Source of the DNA: Hahella sp. CCB-MM4
Lineage (GTDB): Bacteria > Pseudomonadota > Gammaproteobacteria > Pseudomonadales > Oleiphilaceae
NCBI RefSeq assembly: GCF_002260525.1
Contig: NZ_MRYI01000001.1
Coordinates: 558,001 to 622,000, forward strand
Length of the DNA: 64,000 nt
Reading direction: 5' to 3'
Each line of letters opens with the position of its first letter. Position 1 is the first letter of the stretch. This document shows positions 48,645 through 57,908 of the stretch, one piece after another. The notes beneath the pieces are model-generated. The model was not told where the DNA came from. It ran no database searches and saw only the letters and a list, made by a program, of their open reading frames with translations. Both the position numbers and the translations under genes were made by a program.

Positions 48645-49070
48645 TTAGTTAGATGATTCCACATATACCAAGGGAACTTCACCACTTACATCCAGATAGA
48701 AGTTATAGGTGCCGGTCTCAGGCGGCGTAAACTTGAAGTTCTCAAATACTGATGAACAATTCGCTTTGGACTTCTTACCAAACTCCAACACCTGATCTTC
48801 TGCCTGGCTCAAATACCCACAGTTGGTACCAGAGGTCCAGCCAGCATCACCAAACTTCATTTCATAAGGTTGACCATCGGCGGTCAATTCAGCGCTGGCC
48901 ATATAGACATCACTGCTGACCCGCTTGACCTTGTACTCATCCAAGGCATCCCACCAGGCAAACTGGCCACGCAGATAAACACTTTGGCTCAAATCACGCT
49001 TGCCGGTTGTGGCACATCCGGTGAATATCAAAGTGGCAGCCAATGCCGACACCATCAAATGCTTCTTCAT
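48645..49070 (-). CDS. Small lipoprotein of unknown function next to malM
   Basis: A 141-residue lipoprotein with signal peptide and lipobox FTGC (Cys19). The mature part has SVYLRGQFAWWDALDEYKV and a beta-rich C-terminus (TGTYNFYLDVSGEVPLVYV), which reminds me of N-terminal carbohydrate-binding domains of pullulanase-like enzymes. Position by lamB-malM is consistent with glucan binding. This is inference. GGAG precedes the ATG. Confidence 0.72.
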   Translation of the reverse strand: MKKHLMVSALAATLIFTGCATTGKRDLSQSVYLRGQFAWWDALDEYKVKRVSSDVYMASAELTADGQPYEMKFGDAGWTSGTNCGYLSQAEDQVLEFGKKSKANCSSVFENFKFTPPETGTYNFYLDVSGEVPLVYVESSN

Positions 49071-49202
49071 TGTTATTCTCCTGTTAAAGACACTTGCTTA
49101 TGTCTCAATAGTTCCCCAGGAAGTAAAAGAATACATCCTCTCCCATCTATCATTCAGGGGCGTAGAAGGAGGGTGGAATTTGCCTGGCGAACTTCAGTTT
49201 CA

Positions 49203-50141
49203 TCATGGCTCAAGCTTAACGATCACATTGAGATCAGAAGGCACAAACAGGTCATCTTCAAGATTAAGTGTCTGACCGGCGAACACCATGCCAGGATCAT
49301 CCGCTTCTGGGTCATCATCACGATAACAAGTATAGGCTACGGTATATTCCGTTTTAGGAATTGACCAAAATCTCGCAAAGTATGCATCATAAGGAGTTTT
49401 CAGGTCAGGGTCTTTACTTTGTGAGTAGTGTACCGGCGCCGTCATAATCGGGGCAGTGTCTGCAGAGGAATCCACATCATCAGGGATAACATCCTTTCCT
49501 GAAAACAGGTAAACCGTACCAGCATATTCTGAAGGATCTAGCTCACACTGATCAGCAATAATTTCAGGCGCTACTTCCACCGACAGAAGATTTGCCTCTT
49601 TAATAGCCGCGGCACGAAGAACAGGTCTCAGGTAATAGTTCCCACTGGCCTCAACCACTGATTTACGCAAGTCAAAATCAACAATAAATCCAGCAGCATT
49701 ATCCTGCACCACATTAAAGGTCTCATTCACTATCAGCCCTGATTCGCTGCCACTGGGAATAGTTAACGGATGTGTTTCGCCACTACTAAGCTTGATATAG
49801 GAACTATCGTTAACCTTAAATCGAAACCAAGAGTACTCACCCTCCGGAATACGCTCGAACAAGAGTCGTTCTGGAACGCCCTCTTGAGTGATTTTGATCA
49901 GATCAACGCTTTTTGGTTCATCGAAATCGAAGTTGATCGAGCGGCCCGAGGCAGGTTTCAATTCCACACCGGTATACTGGATCACAACTTCTGCAGCATA
50001 GTCGACAGGGGCATCCGTCACTTCCAGCAAAAAGCGACCTTTGCCGTCAGTATTTTTTGTTGCCTTTTCCGCCTCACCACTACCGCAACCCGTGAGCATA
50101 AATGCTGCTGCCAGAGGTAGGAGAAAGTGAATAATCTTCAT
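49203..50141 (-). CDS. DUF4382 domain lipoprotein (second copy)
   Basis: A 312-residue lipoprotein with signal peptide and lipobox LTGC (Cys18). The DUF4382 domain begins GRFLLEVTDAPVDYAAEVVI near 35. The C-terminal half has four Cys in positions suggesting disulfides. The ATG at 50141 starts a typical signal peptide; a 29-codon upstream reading is not supported. Function unknown. It is 40 percent shorter than the DUF4382 protein at 37526. Confidence 0.8.
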   Translation of the reverse strand: MKIIHFLLPLAAAFMLTGCGSGEAEKATKNTDGKGRFLLEVTDAPVDYAAEVVIQYTGVELKPASGRSINFDFDEPKSVDLIKITQEGVPERLLFERIPEGEYSWFRFKVNDSSYIKLSSGETHPLTIPSGSESGLIVNETFNVVQDNAAGFIVDFDLRKSVVEASGNYYLRPVLRAAAIKEANLLSVEVAPEIIADQCELDPSEYAGTVYLFSGKDVIPDDVDSSADTAPIMTAPVHYSQSKDPDLKTPYDAYFARFWSIPKTEYTVAYTCYRDDDPEADDPGMVFAGQTLNLEDDLFVPSDLNVIVKLEP

Positions 50142-50328
50142 GATATCAGCCTGTACTTGTCCAAATACCTGAAATAAACGAGGCAATGTACCATGAGAAT
50201 AAAAAAGAATCAGTGAGATACAGCCCAAATCATCAGCGCCTGCGTATCAACCGGAGGCTGCAGCAGCGATAATACAGACCTTCAGCTAATTAGTGTGGAA
50301 CAGGCCTCAAGGCTTTTTAGGATTTTAC

Positions 50329-51066
50329 ATGGAAAATACAACCGCCACGGTTCTATTGGTCGAAGACCACAGGCCATTGGCAGAAACGGTCATTTTGTAC
50401 CTGGAGAACGCCGGTTACACGGTAGATTATGCCGCTGATGGGCTGACTGCGCTGCACCTGGGTTCGGTAAACCGTTACGATGCCTTGATCCTGGATATCA
50501 TGTTACCGGGAATCGATGGATTTGAAATATGCCACAGGCTACGGGAGGATGCCGGCATCGCCACACCGATACTGATGCTGACTGCCCGAGATCAATTGGA
50601 TGACAAACTACGAGGCTTTCGGGAAGGTGCCGATGACTATCTGGTCAAGCCTTTCGACCTGCCGGAGTTGGAAGCCAGATTGAAGGCGCTGATCCGGCGT
50701 CAACGCGGGGAACTCGACGAACGAATTCTGCAGGTTGGACCGCTACAGCTCAACACCCGAACCATGACAGCGGTTAGAGAAGGCCAAAACATTCGCCTGA
50801 CACCGACAGGTTACAAGATTCTCAAAATTCTAATGCGGGAAAGCCCTAATCTGGTTCCCAGGGAGGCGCTGGAACATGAACTTTGGGGCGATATGATTCC
50901 GGATAGCGACACACTGCGCAGCCACCTGTATCAACTTCGCAAGTCCGTGGACAAGCCGTTTTCCAGCCCGCTGATTCATACCTTGCAAGGGCTTGGGGTT
51001 AAATTGGTAGCCCAGAGCACAGAGAGCACAGAGAGCACAGAGAGCACAGATAAAAACGCAGACTAA
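50329..51066 (+). CDS. OmpR-family response regulator
   Basis: A 245-residue two-component regulator. The receiver (7-120) has E13/D14, acceptor D56 in ALILDIMLPG and K105 in DYLVKPF. The winged helix (about 135-232) reads RLTPTGYKILKILM and ends HTLQGLGVKL. The tail is four copies of Ser-Thr-Glu/Asp, coded by a 9-bp repeat. The ATG at 50329 is preferred over a GTG 12 codons earlier. It converges with the histidine kinase, 9 bp apart. Confidence 0.92.
   Translation: MENTTATVLLVEDHRPLAETVILYLENAGYTVDYAADGLTALHLGSVNRYDALILDIMLPGIDGFEICHRLREDAGIATPILMLTARDQLDDKLRGFREGADDYLVKPFDLPELEARLKALIRRQRGELDERILQVGPLQLNTRTMTAVREGQNIRLTPTGYKILKILMRESPNLVPREALEHELWGDMIPDSDTLRSHLYQLRKSVDKPFSSPLIHTLQGLGVKLVAQSTESTESTESTDKNAD
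51016..51051 (+). repeat. 9-bp tandem repeat coding the response regulator tail
   Basis: Four direct copies of AGCACAGAG (the last ends GAT) code Ser-Thr-Glu repeats. The unit is a codon multiple, so copy changes keep the frame. Confidence 0.85.
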
Positions 51067-51075
51067 TTCGATATC

Positions 51076-52398
51076 CTACTGGCGCCCGACAATCCTGGCG
51101 TCAGGAAATCGAATACTGATTGAAGTCCCCTGTCCCACGATGCTGTGAGCATCAAGCTGCCATCCAAAACGATGACACAAGCGTTGAACGATGGTTAAAC
51201 CCAATCCATGACCCTGGTTATTTGCAGCTCCACGGAAGAACGGCTGGAAGGCCTTGCGCATGAGCTCCTCATCCATGCCTGGCCCATTGTCTGTCACCGT
51301 CACGGAATTCTCACTGATCTTAATCCTGACACTTTCCCTGGGGGATTCCGAGGTAGTGCCATGGACAATGGCATTGCGTATAAGGTTGGTCATTAGAATT
51401 GTCAGCACCTTGCTGGAAGCCGCAATCTCCAAAAGGCTGCTCTGTTCAAAGGCAATCAGATCCTCAGCCGTTCCCATGGCCCTTTGGGTTTGAGAGATAA
51501 TCGTGGGCAGAAGATCGTTCAATAGAATAGGCGACACCTCCAACAAGGTATCCTCCTCCCGAGCCAATAATAGAAGCGTCTCAATCAGCTCTTCCATGTC
51601 CTGGACAGTCTTCCGCATACGCTGCATGACACTTCTGCCCTGGTCGGAAAATGTTTCTGCCTGATCCAGGACATCCATGGACCCTTTCAGAACAGCCAGA
51701 GGAGTCCTCAGTTCATGAGAGGCATCACGGGTAAAGGTACGCTCCCGCTCAATAAATGAGTGAAGCCTCGCGGCAAAGTGTTCGATCGATGTCGCCAGAG
51801 CATCAATATCGGTATCAATACTGTGAAATGGCTTCAGATCGGCGGCAAGTGTTTCACTGTCCGGAATCCGGGTCCCCTCGACGACTTTCGCCAACTGAAC
51901 CACTGGCGATATCACCCTTTGCGACTGACGGAATGTGAACCAGGAAGCGAGGTAGATCAGGATCAATACAACCGTCAGCGGCGCGACACCAAAATATAGC
52001 GCTAGCCGGGAAACCTGCTCTTCTTTAAAGATAAGATAGAGTCGCTCACTGTCACGCTCCGACACCAGTACCAAAGGTGTGTTTCCTTTAAATGGATGCC
52101 TGCCGAATCCGGGCTCAAGGGAACTCAGCTCTTCAGGCAAAGCATCCAGCCGGGATATTTTCGCCCGGTAACCCCTCATGTTTTTGGTGTTGGGAAGTGG
52201 ATAATCCCCATTTTTCTCCACTAGTTGCCAGTAGTGCTCCGCTTCACCGGTCAGCGCCTCCTTCACCAGAATATCCTCGGCAATTTTGTAGGCGGCAAAT
52301 ACTCCCAGTGCCGTTGCCAGGCTGACCAGAGTGGCCTGCACCGCAAAAACTCTGATCAACCGGGATTGAATACCCCTGCGCGGGGATTGATTCGCCAT
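51076..52398 (-). CDS. Sensor histidine kinase (partner of the adjacent regulator)
   Basis: A 440-residue inner-membrane kinase. Membrane segments at about 15-40 and 130-155 flank a short periplasmic domain of about 90 residues. The HisKA box RDASHELRTPLAVLKG carries the phosphorylated His, followed by N, G1 (VTDNGPGMDEE) and G2 (GHGLGLTIV) boxes. The ATG at 52398 is preferred over a TTG two codons earlier. It converges with the OmpR-type gene, so the pair is probably cognate though separately transcribed. The signal is unknown. Confidence 0.92.
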   Translation of the reverse strand: MANQSPRRGIQSRLIRVFAVQATLVSLATALGVFAAYKIAEDILVKEALTGEAEHYWQLVEKNGDYPLPNTKNMRGYRAKISRLDALPEELSSLEPGFGRHPFKGNTPLVLVSERDSERLYLIFKEEQVSRLALYFGVAPLTVVLILIYLASWFTFRQSQRVISPVVQLAKVVEGTRIPDSETLAADLKPFHSIDTDIDALATSIEHFAARLHSFIERERTFTRDASHELRTPLAVLKGSMDVLDQAETFSDQGRSVMQRMRKTVQDMEELIETLLLLAREEDTLLEVSPILLNDLLPTIISQTQRAMGTAEDLIAFEQSSLLEIAASSKVLTILMTNLIRNAIVHGTTSESPRESVRIKISENSVTVTDNGPGMDEELMRKAFQPFFRGAANNQGHGLGLTIVQRLCHRFGWQLDAHSIVGQGTSISIRFPDARIVGRQ

Positions 52399-52434
52399 AT
52401 ACAAAATCCGTTATTCGCCGCTAAGTTCTGTCAG

Positions 52435-53496
52435 TTAGGCTGACTCATTTGTCGGTTGGACAGAGGCATTCTGCCGATTGAACAGATAATGGCATACCAT
52501 CCATTCCCTGCCCTCTTTGTAGCCAAACAGCTCCGCACATGCCATAAAGAACATCCGCCAACGCTGCACCCACATTTCCGCCTGTTCGCTGCCATAAGTA
52601 TCAGTAAAAACCTTTAAAACCTCTAACCGGTTGTTATCCATATTTTCCAGCCAGGCTTCTGCTGTTTTCTGGTAGTGGGTACCAGGCAGATACCATTGTT
52701 TTTCCAGATGCACATGCTCTTGAAAATGACGAAAAGTATCTGCTGAAGGCATTTGTCCTCCGGTAAAGAAATACCGCCCCATCCAATTTTTTTCTCCTTC
52801 CGTCTCAAAAGGATAGAGTAATTGGCGATGGCAGAAGATATGAACAAACAGTTTGCCGTCATCCTTCAGCCAACCCGAAATATGCTCGAAGAGCTCACGG
52901 TAGTTACGTACATGCTCAAACATTTCAACCGATACAACTCGGTCAAAACGCTGGTCAAGAGTCAGTTGATTAACATCACAGGTAATCACCCGGAGATTAT
53001 CAATCTGACGCTGCCTGGCCTGCTCTTCAATAAACTGACGTTGACTATGTGAATTGGAGACAGCCGTAATACTGGCTCCGGGATATTGCTCAGCCATCCA
53101 GAGGCTCAGGGAACCCCAGCCGCAACCTAGCTCCAATATGGATTGTCCATCTTCAAGTTCAGCACGCTCGCAATATAACCTGAGCATCGCCCGCTCGGCA
53201 TCAGTCAGGCAGGTAACGTCTTCACTCCAGTAACAGCTGCTGTACTTCAGATAGTCGCCGAGCACCAACTGATAGAAAGCGGCAGGAACCTCATAGTGCT
53301 GTTGATTGGCGGCCTGAGTTTCTATGGCAATGGGGCTGGCACGCAGATTGTCCAAGCGTTTCTGAAAGGAGACACCGCCGCTATTTCTGACAGCTTTGGA
53401 TTCATCACGTAAACGTTCCTGGCATAGCCTCCTGATCCCGAACCGAATCAGCGAATCCGGCACCCAGCCCCTTTCTGCCCATTGAATCATATTCAT
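52435..53496 (-). CDS. CFA-synthase-like SAM-dependent methyltransferase
   Basis: A 353-residue class I methyltransferase related to cyclopropane-fatty-acid synthase and coclaurine N-methyltransferase-like proteins. The SAM loop is ILELGCGWGSLSLWMAE, preceded by QHYEVPAAFYQLVLGDYLKYSS and followed by SVEMFEHVRNY. The ATG at 53496 has GAGGAG seven bases upstream; a GTG five codons earlier lacks this. It is last in the lipid operon, downstream of DUF1295 and a 9-bp tandem repeat. The lipid acceptor is unknown. Confidence 0.88.
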   Translation of the reverse strand: MNMIQWAERGWVPDSLIRFGIRRLCQERLRDESKAVRNSGGVSFQKRLDNLRASPIAIETQAANQQHYEVPAAFYQLVLGDYLKYSSCYWSEDVTCLTDAERAMLRLYCERAELEDGQSILELGCGWGSLSLWMAEQYPGASITAVSNSHSQRQFIEEQARQRQIDNLRVITCDVNQLTLDQRFDRVVSVEMFEHVRNYRELFEHISGWLKDDGKLFVHIFCHRQLLYPFETEGEKNWMGRYFFTGGQMPSADTFRHFQEHVHLEKQWYLPGTHYQKTAEAWLENMDNNRLEVLKVFTDTYGSEQAEMWVQRWRMFFMACAELFGYKEGREWMVCHYLFNRQNASVQPTNESA

Positions 53497-53532
53497 CTCG
53501 GTTCTCCTCACTTATGACGAAGTTAACTTATA

Positions 53533-53567
53533 CGGCTATACCGGCTATACCGGCTATACCGGCTATA
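53533..53567. repeat. 9-bp tandem repeat between the DUF1295 and methyltransferase genes
   Basis: Four consecutive copies of CGGCTATAC (the last truncated) lie in the 109-bp gap, 38 bp upstream of the methyltransferase start codon. Copy number changes would alter spacing in the mRNA leader. Confidence 0.85.
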
Positions 53568-53605
53568 AAAGACGGATAGCCTGTTGATGTCGATTCCACC
53601 CTCAA

Positions 53606-54382
53606 TCAAGTCTTCGGTTTCCAGGGAATAAACATGGAGGTGGTTTGCTGATAATGGCGATAGGCTTCTCCCCGGCGGCTCAATGCCTGCTGCTCAGAAA
53701 ACGGAATTCCCGTGACAAAATAGAGAAAAATAAACATCACCAAAGGTGCCGCCCATAGCCAGCCACCGCCATAGGACGCAATACCAAGTAGCGGATAACA
53801 AAACCAGTGGCACCATTCGAAAAAGTAATTGGGGTGACGGCTGTAACGCCACAATCCCTGCCGACACACCTGCTGCTGATTGGATGGGTTGCGCTTGAAG
53901 TCAAGAAGCTGCGCATCCGCAACAGATTCTCCCCACCAGGAAACCACCACCACAAGCAAGGCGGCTGAGACACACCAGAGCGGGGGCCATCGGCCGGCGG
54001 CTAACAGCCATGCCGGCAGAGTAAATATCCAAACCCAACTTGCTTGCATCAGGTAAAAGCCAAGAAAGACAACTGACGATTTCTTTCCGGCCCACTGTCG
54101 CATCCGTGCATAGCGCCCATCCTCTTCTTCGCTCTCCAACAGTCTGATCGTCAAATGTAGGCCAAGACGTCCAAACCAAAGCAGATATATGGCTCCAGTG
54201 AGTAATCTCAGGCTCAAATCACCCTTACCGACGGTCACATAGAAAACAGCCACTGCCGCAACACAAAAAGCCCAGAGGACATCCACCCATCCGGCATCCT
54301 GCTGCCGTTCCTGTATCCACCACCCAGCCACGAACAGAGGCAGAATCAGAAAAAGACTTAGAATCAGGGAGGACGTATCCAT
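53606..54382 (-). CDS. DUF1295 family membrane protein (steroid 5-alpha-reductase-like)
   Basis: A 258-residue integral membrane protein with about six hydrophobic helices. The C-terminal signature GLWRYSRHPNYFFEWCHW is typical of DUF1295 and isoprenylcysteine methyltransferase/steroid reductase folds. It probably reduces or modifies a membrane lipid. GGAG precedes the ATG. It follows the CFA synthase gene by 40 bp in a conserved gene order. Confidence 0.88.
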   Translation of the reverse strand: MDTSSLILSLFLILPLFVAGWWIQERQQDAGWVDVLWAFCVAAVAVFYVTVGKGDLSLRLLTGAIYLLWFGRLGLHLTIRLLESEEEDGRYARMRQWAGKKSSVVFLGFYLMQASWVWIFTLPAWLLAAGRWPPLWCVSAALLVVVVSWWGESVADAQLLDFKRNPSNQQQVCRQGLWRYSRHPNYFFEWCHWFCYPLLGIASYGGGWLWAAPLVMFIFLYFVTGIPFSEQQALSRRGEAYRHYQQTTSMFIPWKPKT

Positions 54383-54422
54383 ATTCGCTATGCTCCGAGT
54401 CTCGCCAGAAAAACCGGCCAGA

Positions 54423-55667
54423 TCAGTCGTTCAACCATTGTTCGCGACGGTTATCCGGTTTCACCAGCGTCATCTGAACATTGCTGATCGCTCGCTCCCG
54501 AAAGCCCCCTTCGCAGTAACTCAGATAAAACCGCCACATCCGGATAAAGCGCTCATCAAAGCCCTGAGCACGCACCTCATTCAGACGAGCATTAAATCGA
54601 CTGTGCCATTCCTGCAGGGTCCTGGCATAACTGGGGCCGATATCCTCCAGATTAAAAAGTCGCAGACCACAAGCCGCCGCACTGGAAGTCAGTACGCTGA
54701 CACAGGGAATAAAACTGCCGGGAAATATATATCGTTTGATAAAATCCACGGTCCGCAGTGCCTGCTGATAGCGGCGGTCTTCAATCGTAATCGCCTGAAT
54801 CAGAGCCATGCCTTCCGGCTTGAGCAATTGATTGATCTTGTTGAAATAACCATTGAGATAGTGGTGTCCCACCGCTTCCACCATTTCGATGGAGACTACC
54901 TTGTCGTAGCCGCCAGTAAGATCCCGATAATCTTCTTTTAGCACAGTGACCCTGTCCCCTACCCCCCCTGCCTGTACGCGCTCCTGGGCCGCTTTATATT
55001 GTTCCGCAGATATGGTGGTTGTGGTCACCCGACACCCGTAATGTCGGGCAGCATAGATAGCCATTCCCCCCCAGCCGGTACCAATCTCCAATAGATGATC
55101 CTCAGGCTTGAGATCGAGCTTGCGACAGATACGATCCAACTTGGACATGGAAGCTTCCTCTAATGTCTCCTTTCCCGTCACATACATCGCAGAGGAATAC
55201 ATGAGATTGCTGTCCAGAAACAGTTGGAAAAACTCATTTCCAAGATCGTAGTGGGCCGCAATATTCTTTCGCGACCCGGACTTTGTATTGCGATTAAACT
55301 CATGCCAGATTTTCGCCAAGGCCCCCGCCAGTTTTGCGAGGCCTCCTTCCATGGCATCCAACTGCGACCGGTTCCGAAGTAACAACTGCACCAACCTTGT
55401 CAGATTATCGGCCTCCCAATCACCATCCATAAAAGCTTCCGCCGCGCCAATACTGCCGCCCGTTAGCAACCGGCGATACGCTCCTGGATGATGAATCAGG
55501 ATTTCTGCCTTTAAGCCATCCCGGGATGGCTGACCGAGGTAGAAAGTCTCCGAACCTTCCCTGATGACCAATTCACCACCAGCCAATGTGGTGCAAAGGC
55601 GCAGAAATAGTTTCCTGCCCCAGGTCTCAATCGTCTCAGTACCTTTGATTGATGTCTCAAGCAACAT
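54423..55667 (-). CDS. cfa: Cyclopropane-fatty-acyl-phospholipid synthase
   Basis: A 414-residue enzyme that adds a methylene from SAM across lipid double bonds. An N-terminal lipid-binding domain (about 20-115) precedes the methyltransferase with LLEIGTGWGGMAIYAA and SIEMVEAVGHHYL, and conserved AAHYDLGNEFFQLFLD. GGAGGT precedes the ATG, which overlaps the DUF1365 stop (TAATG). Because a desaturase is in the same operon, the substrate may be made in situ. A C-methylating variant is possible. Confidence 0.93.
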   Translation of the reverse strand: MLLETSIKGTETIETWGRKLFLRLCTTLAGGELVIREGSETFYLGQPSRDGLKAEILIHHPGAYRRLLTGGSIGAAEAFMDGDWEADNLTRLVQLLLRNRSQLDAMEGGLAKLAGALAKIWHEFNRNTKSGSRKNIAAHYDLGNEFFQLFLDSNLMYSSAMYVTGKETLEEASMSKLDRICRKLDLKPEDHLLEIGTGWGGMAIYAARHYGCRVTTTTISAEQYKAAQERVQAGGVGDRVTVLKEDYRDLTGGYDKVVSIEMVEAVGHHYLNGYFNKINQLLKPEGMALIQAITIEDRRYQQALRTVDFIKRYIFPGSFIPCVSVLTSSAAACGLRLFNLEDIGPSYARTLQEWHSRFNARLNEVRAQGFDERFIRMWRFYLSYCEGGFRERAISNVQMTLVKPDNRREQWLND

Positions 55668-56593
55668 TACACACCTCCGTTCATTGTTCTATTCTGGTGA
55701 CGCCCGCCATTTGTTGATGAGCAGCCTGGGGAAACATCGTTAGGGGAGCTTGTCCCCTGTTTGGCGGGATGGGTATGAAAAGGAACTTTTTTACGCCATA
55801 ACCTGAATGCCTGCCAGTAAATCCCCCCCAATACCCGGAGACACATCAACGGGTAACCAAAGCTGGCCCTCAGCGCTTGCGAAGCATCCAGTCGCTGCTT
55901 ATCAAGGCCAAGACTGGCATCGAATATCACTTCCTGCTGTCGACTCAACTTCATATGCACGTAGACTTTTTCCCTGTGCAGCCGGAAGCGCCAGTGATAA
56001 CGCATGTCCATGGGCATAAAGGGTGAGACATGAAAGGATTTATCAAAATCAAAGCGGCAGTATTGCCAGTCGTCCGCACCCGGCTCCAGACTGACAATTC
56101 GTGGATCTTCTGCCGAGTCAGGCTGAACAACAGAAAGAACGGGAAGAACATAGGCGTGTCGCTCATTCCACGGAGTGTTGTTTATCTCCGCAACAATGGC
56201 ATATAAACGCTCGTCGTCATCAAAGCAAAAATAGAAAACCACAGGGTTAAAGCAGAATCCCCATTGACGGAGATGACCCAGCATAACGACCCGTCCCGGC
56301 TGCGGTCTCACATTTACCTTCTCCAAACGTTGATATACCGCTTGCTTCAGATCCGGAACCTGAGGATCCAGATAGTCGGACCGCCTGAACCATGTCAGGT
56401 TTCTTCTGCCACCTGACCAGAATGGCAGGCTATCGATCTTCTTCACTTCGTCGAGATCCAGCCATACCATGCTCAGGCGATACTGAAAAACATGTTCGCG
56501 CGGACTATGCCGACGATGCCGCACAATACCCTGACACAGTGCGCTATGTTTGAATGAGGCGCTATTTCGGAACATCTGACTAAGCCGCCACAT
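55667..56593 (-). CDS. DUF1365 domain protein
   Basis: A 308-residue soluble protein of the DUF1365 (COG3496) family, conserved beside CFA synthase and FAD oxidoreductase genes. Conserved segments are FQYRLSMVWLDLDEV, RRSDYLDP, FNPVVFYFCFD and DKSFHVSPFMPMDMRYHWRF. The gene overlaps the upstream FAD gene by 14 bp and the cfa start by 1 bp. Its biochemical function is unknown. Confidence 0.9.
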   Translation of the reverse strand: MWRLSQMFRNSASFKHSALCQGIVRHRRHSPREHVFQYRLSMVWLDLDEVKKIDSLPFWSGGRRNLTWFRRSDYLDPQVPDLKQAVYQRLEKVNVRPQPGRVVMLGHLRQWGFCFNPVVFYFCFDDDERLYAIVAEINNTPWNERHAYVLPVLSVVQPDSAEDPRIVSLEPGADDWQYCRFDFDKSFHVSPFMPMDMRYHWRFRLHREKVYVHMKLSRQQEVIFDASLGLDKQRLDASQALRASFGYPLMCLRVLGGIYWQAFRLWRKKVPFHTHPAKQGTSSPNDVSPGCSSTNGGRHQNRTMNGGV

Positions 56594-57908
56594 TAGCCTG
56601 CCCCTGCCCGATCATGGTCACAACATCAAGGGCACTGCGTACTCCATCCTCATGGAAGCCCCATCCCCAGTACGCACCACAATAAAAGGTGTGATTAGCC
56701 CCATTGATCTCTGCCCTTCGTTCTTGGGCACGTAGCGAGGCGTGGGTGTATACCGGGTGATGATAGGTTCGTTCCGCCCAGATCTTTGAAGGATCAATTT
56801 TCCCTTCGCCGTCCAACTCCCCGTTTAATGTGACGATTAAAGGCTTATCGACGGGTAGCTGCTGCAGCAGATTCATCCAGTAACTGACATTGCACCGATG
56901 CTTGGATGAGGCGGGAATTCGTGCGTTCCAACTGGCCCAGGCTCCTCTGTTGGAGGGCATCTGCCGAATATCAGAATGTAGGACCACCTGATTTTCCTGA
57001 TAAGGAATTGCCCCCAGAATCGACTTCTCTGCAATGGAGGGATCATCCAAAATTGCTAACGCCTGATCGCTATGGCAGGCAAATACCACGGCATCAAAAT
57101 GCTCCACGCCATATCGCTCTGTTCTGAGCGTCACCCCGGCGGCGGTCCGATTCACAGACTGAACCGGGCAATAGGTCCGTACTTGACCAGGGAAATGTTG
57201 AAGAAGGGCAGATACGTATCGGGCCGATCCGCCTTTGACTGTCTTCCACTGAGGGCGGCCGCTCAATTGCAACATTCGATGGTTGTGCATGAACGACACA
57301 AAATAATGCAGTGGAAAGTCCTCGATCATTTCAGCAGAGGCCGACCAAAGTGCACAGGCCATAGGAAATATGTGGTTCTCGATAAATACCCGGCTGTATT
57401 TCTGCTGCCGCAGGTACCTCCCGAGAGTCACATCCCTGTCCCCCTCTTCAAGCATCACCGGGGCTTCCCGATAAAACCGTAGTAAATCCCATAGCATTCG
57501 ATAAAAGCTGGGATTCACCAGATTACGGCGTTGGGCAAACAGGCGTTCCAATCCTTCTGCACCATATTCCATTCCGGTCCTTTCATTGACAGCACTGAAG
57601 CTCATATTGCTGTCCTGCCATGACACATCCAGGGACCGGAGCATCTCAGTGAAATGAGGATAGTTCTGCTCGTTAAACACGATAAAGCCAGAGTCCACCG
57701 ACACAGTCTGTTCATCAATCTGAAGCGTATGCGTATCGGTGTGCCCTCCGATATACCCGTTTGCTTCAAATAGTGTCACGTCATGCGCAGAGGAAGGTTT
57801 TCCTGTCCCTCCGTTAAACCCCGCTGCTCTATCAAGCCCAGCATCTCTAGAGAGATAATAAGCAGCGGTGAGGCCAGAGATGCCACCTCCGATAATCGCG
57901 ACTTTCAT
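56580..57908 (-). CDS. FAD-dependent oxidoreductase (amine-oxidase-like, COG2907)
   Basis: A 442-residue flavoprotein with the N-terminal dinucleotide-binding motif KVAIIGGGISGLTAAYYLS and a C-terminal FAD contact in YCGAYWGWGFHEDG. The family is found with DUF1365 and CFA synthase genes and is expected to desaturate or oxidise a lipid. The ATG overlaps the desaturase stop codon (ATGA) and has GGGAGG eight bases upstream. The substrate is unknown. Confidence 0.9.
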   Translation of the reverse strand: MKVAIIGGGISGLTAAYYLSRDAGLDRAAGFNGGTGKPSSAHDVTLFEANGYIGGHTDTHTLQIDEQTVSVDSGFIVFNEQNYPHFTEMLRSLDVSWQDSNMSFSAVNERTGMEYGAEGLERLFAQRRNLVNPSFYRMLWDLLRFYREAPVMLEEGDRDVTLGRYLRQQKYSRVFIENHIFPMACALWSASAEMIEDFPLHYFVSFMHNHRMLQLSGRPQWKTVKGGSARYVSALLQHFPGQVRTYCPVQSVNRTAAGVTLRTERYGVEHFDAVVFACHSDQALAILDDPSIAEKSILGAIPYQENQVVLHSDIRQMPSNRGAWASWNARIPASSKHRCNVSYWMNLLQQLPVDKPLIVTLNGELDGEGKIDPSKIWAERTYHHPVYTHASLRAQERRAEINGANHTFYCGAYWGWGFHEDGVRSALDVVTMIGQGQANVAA

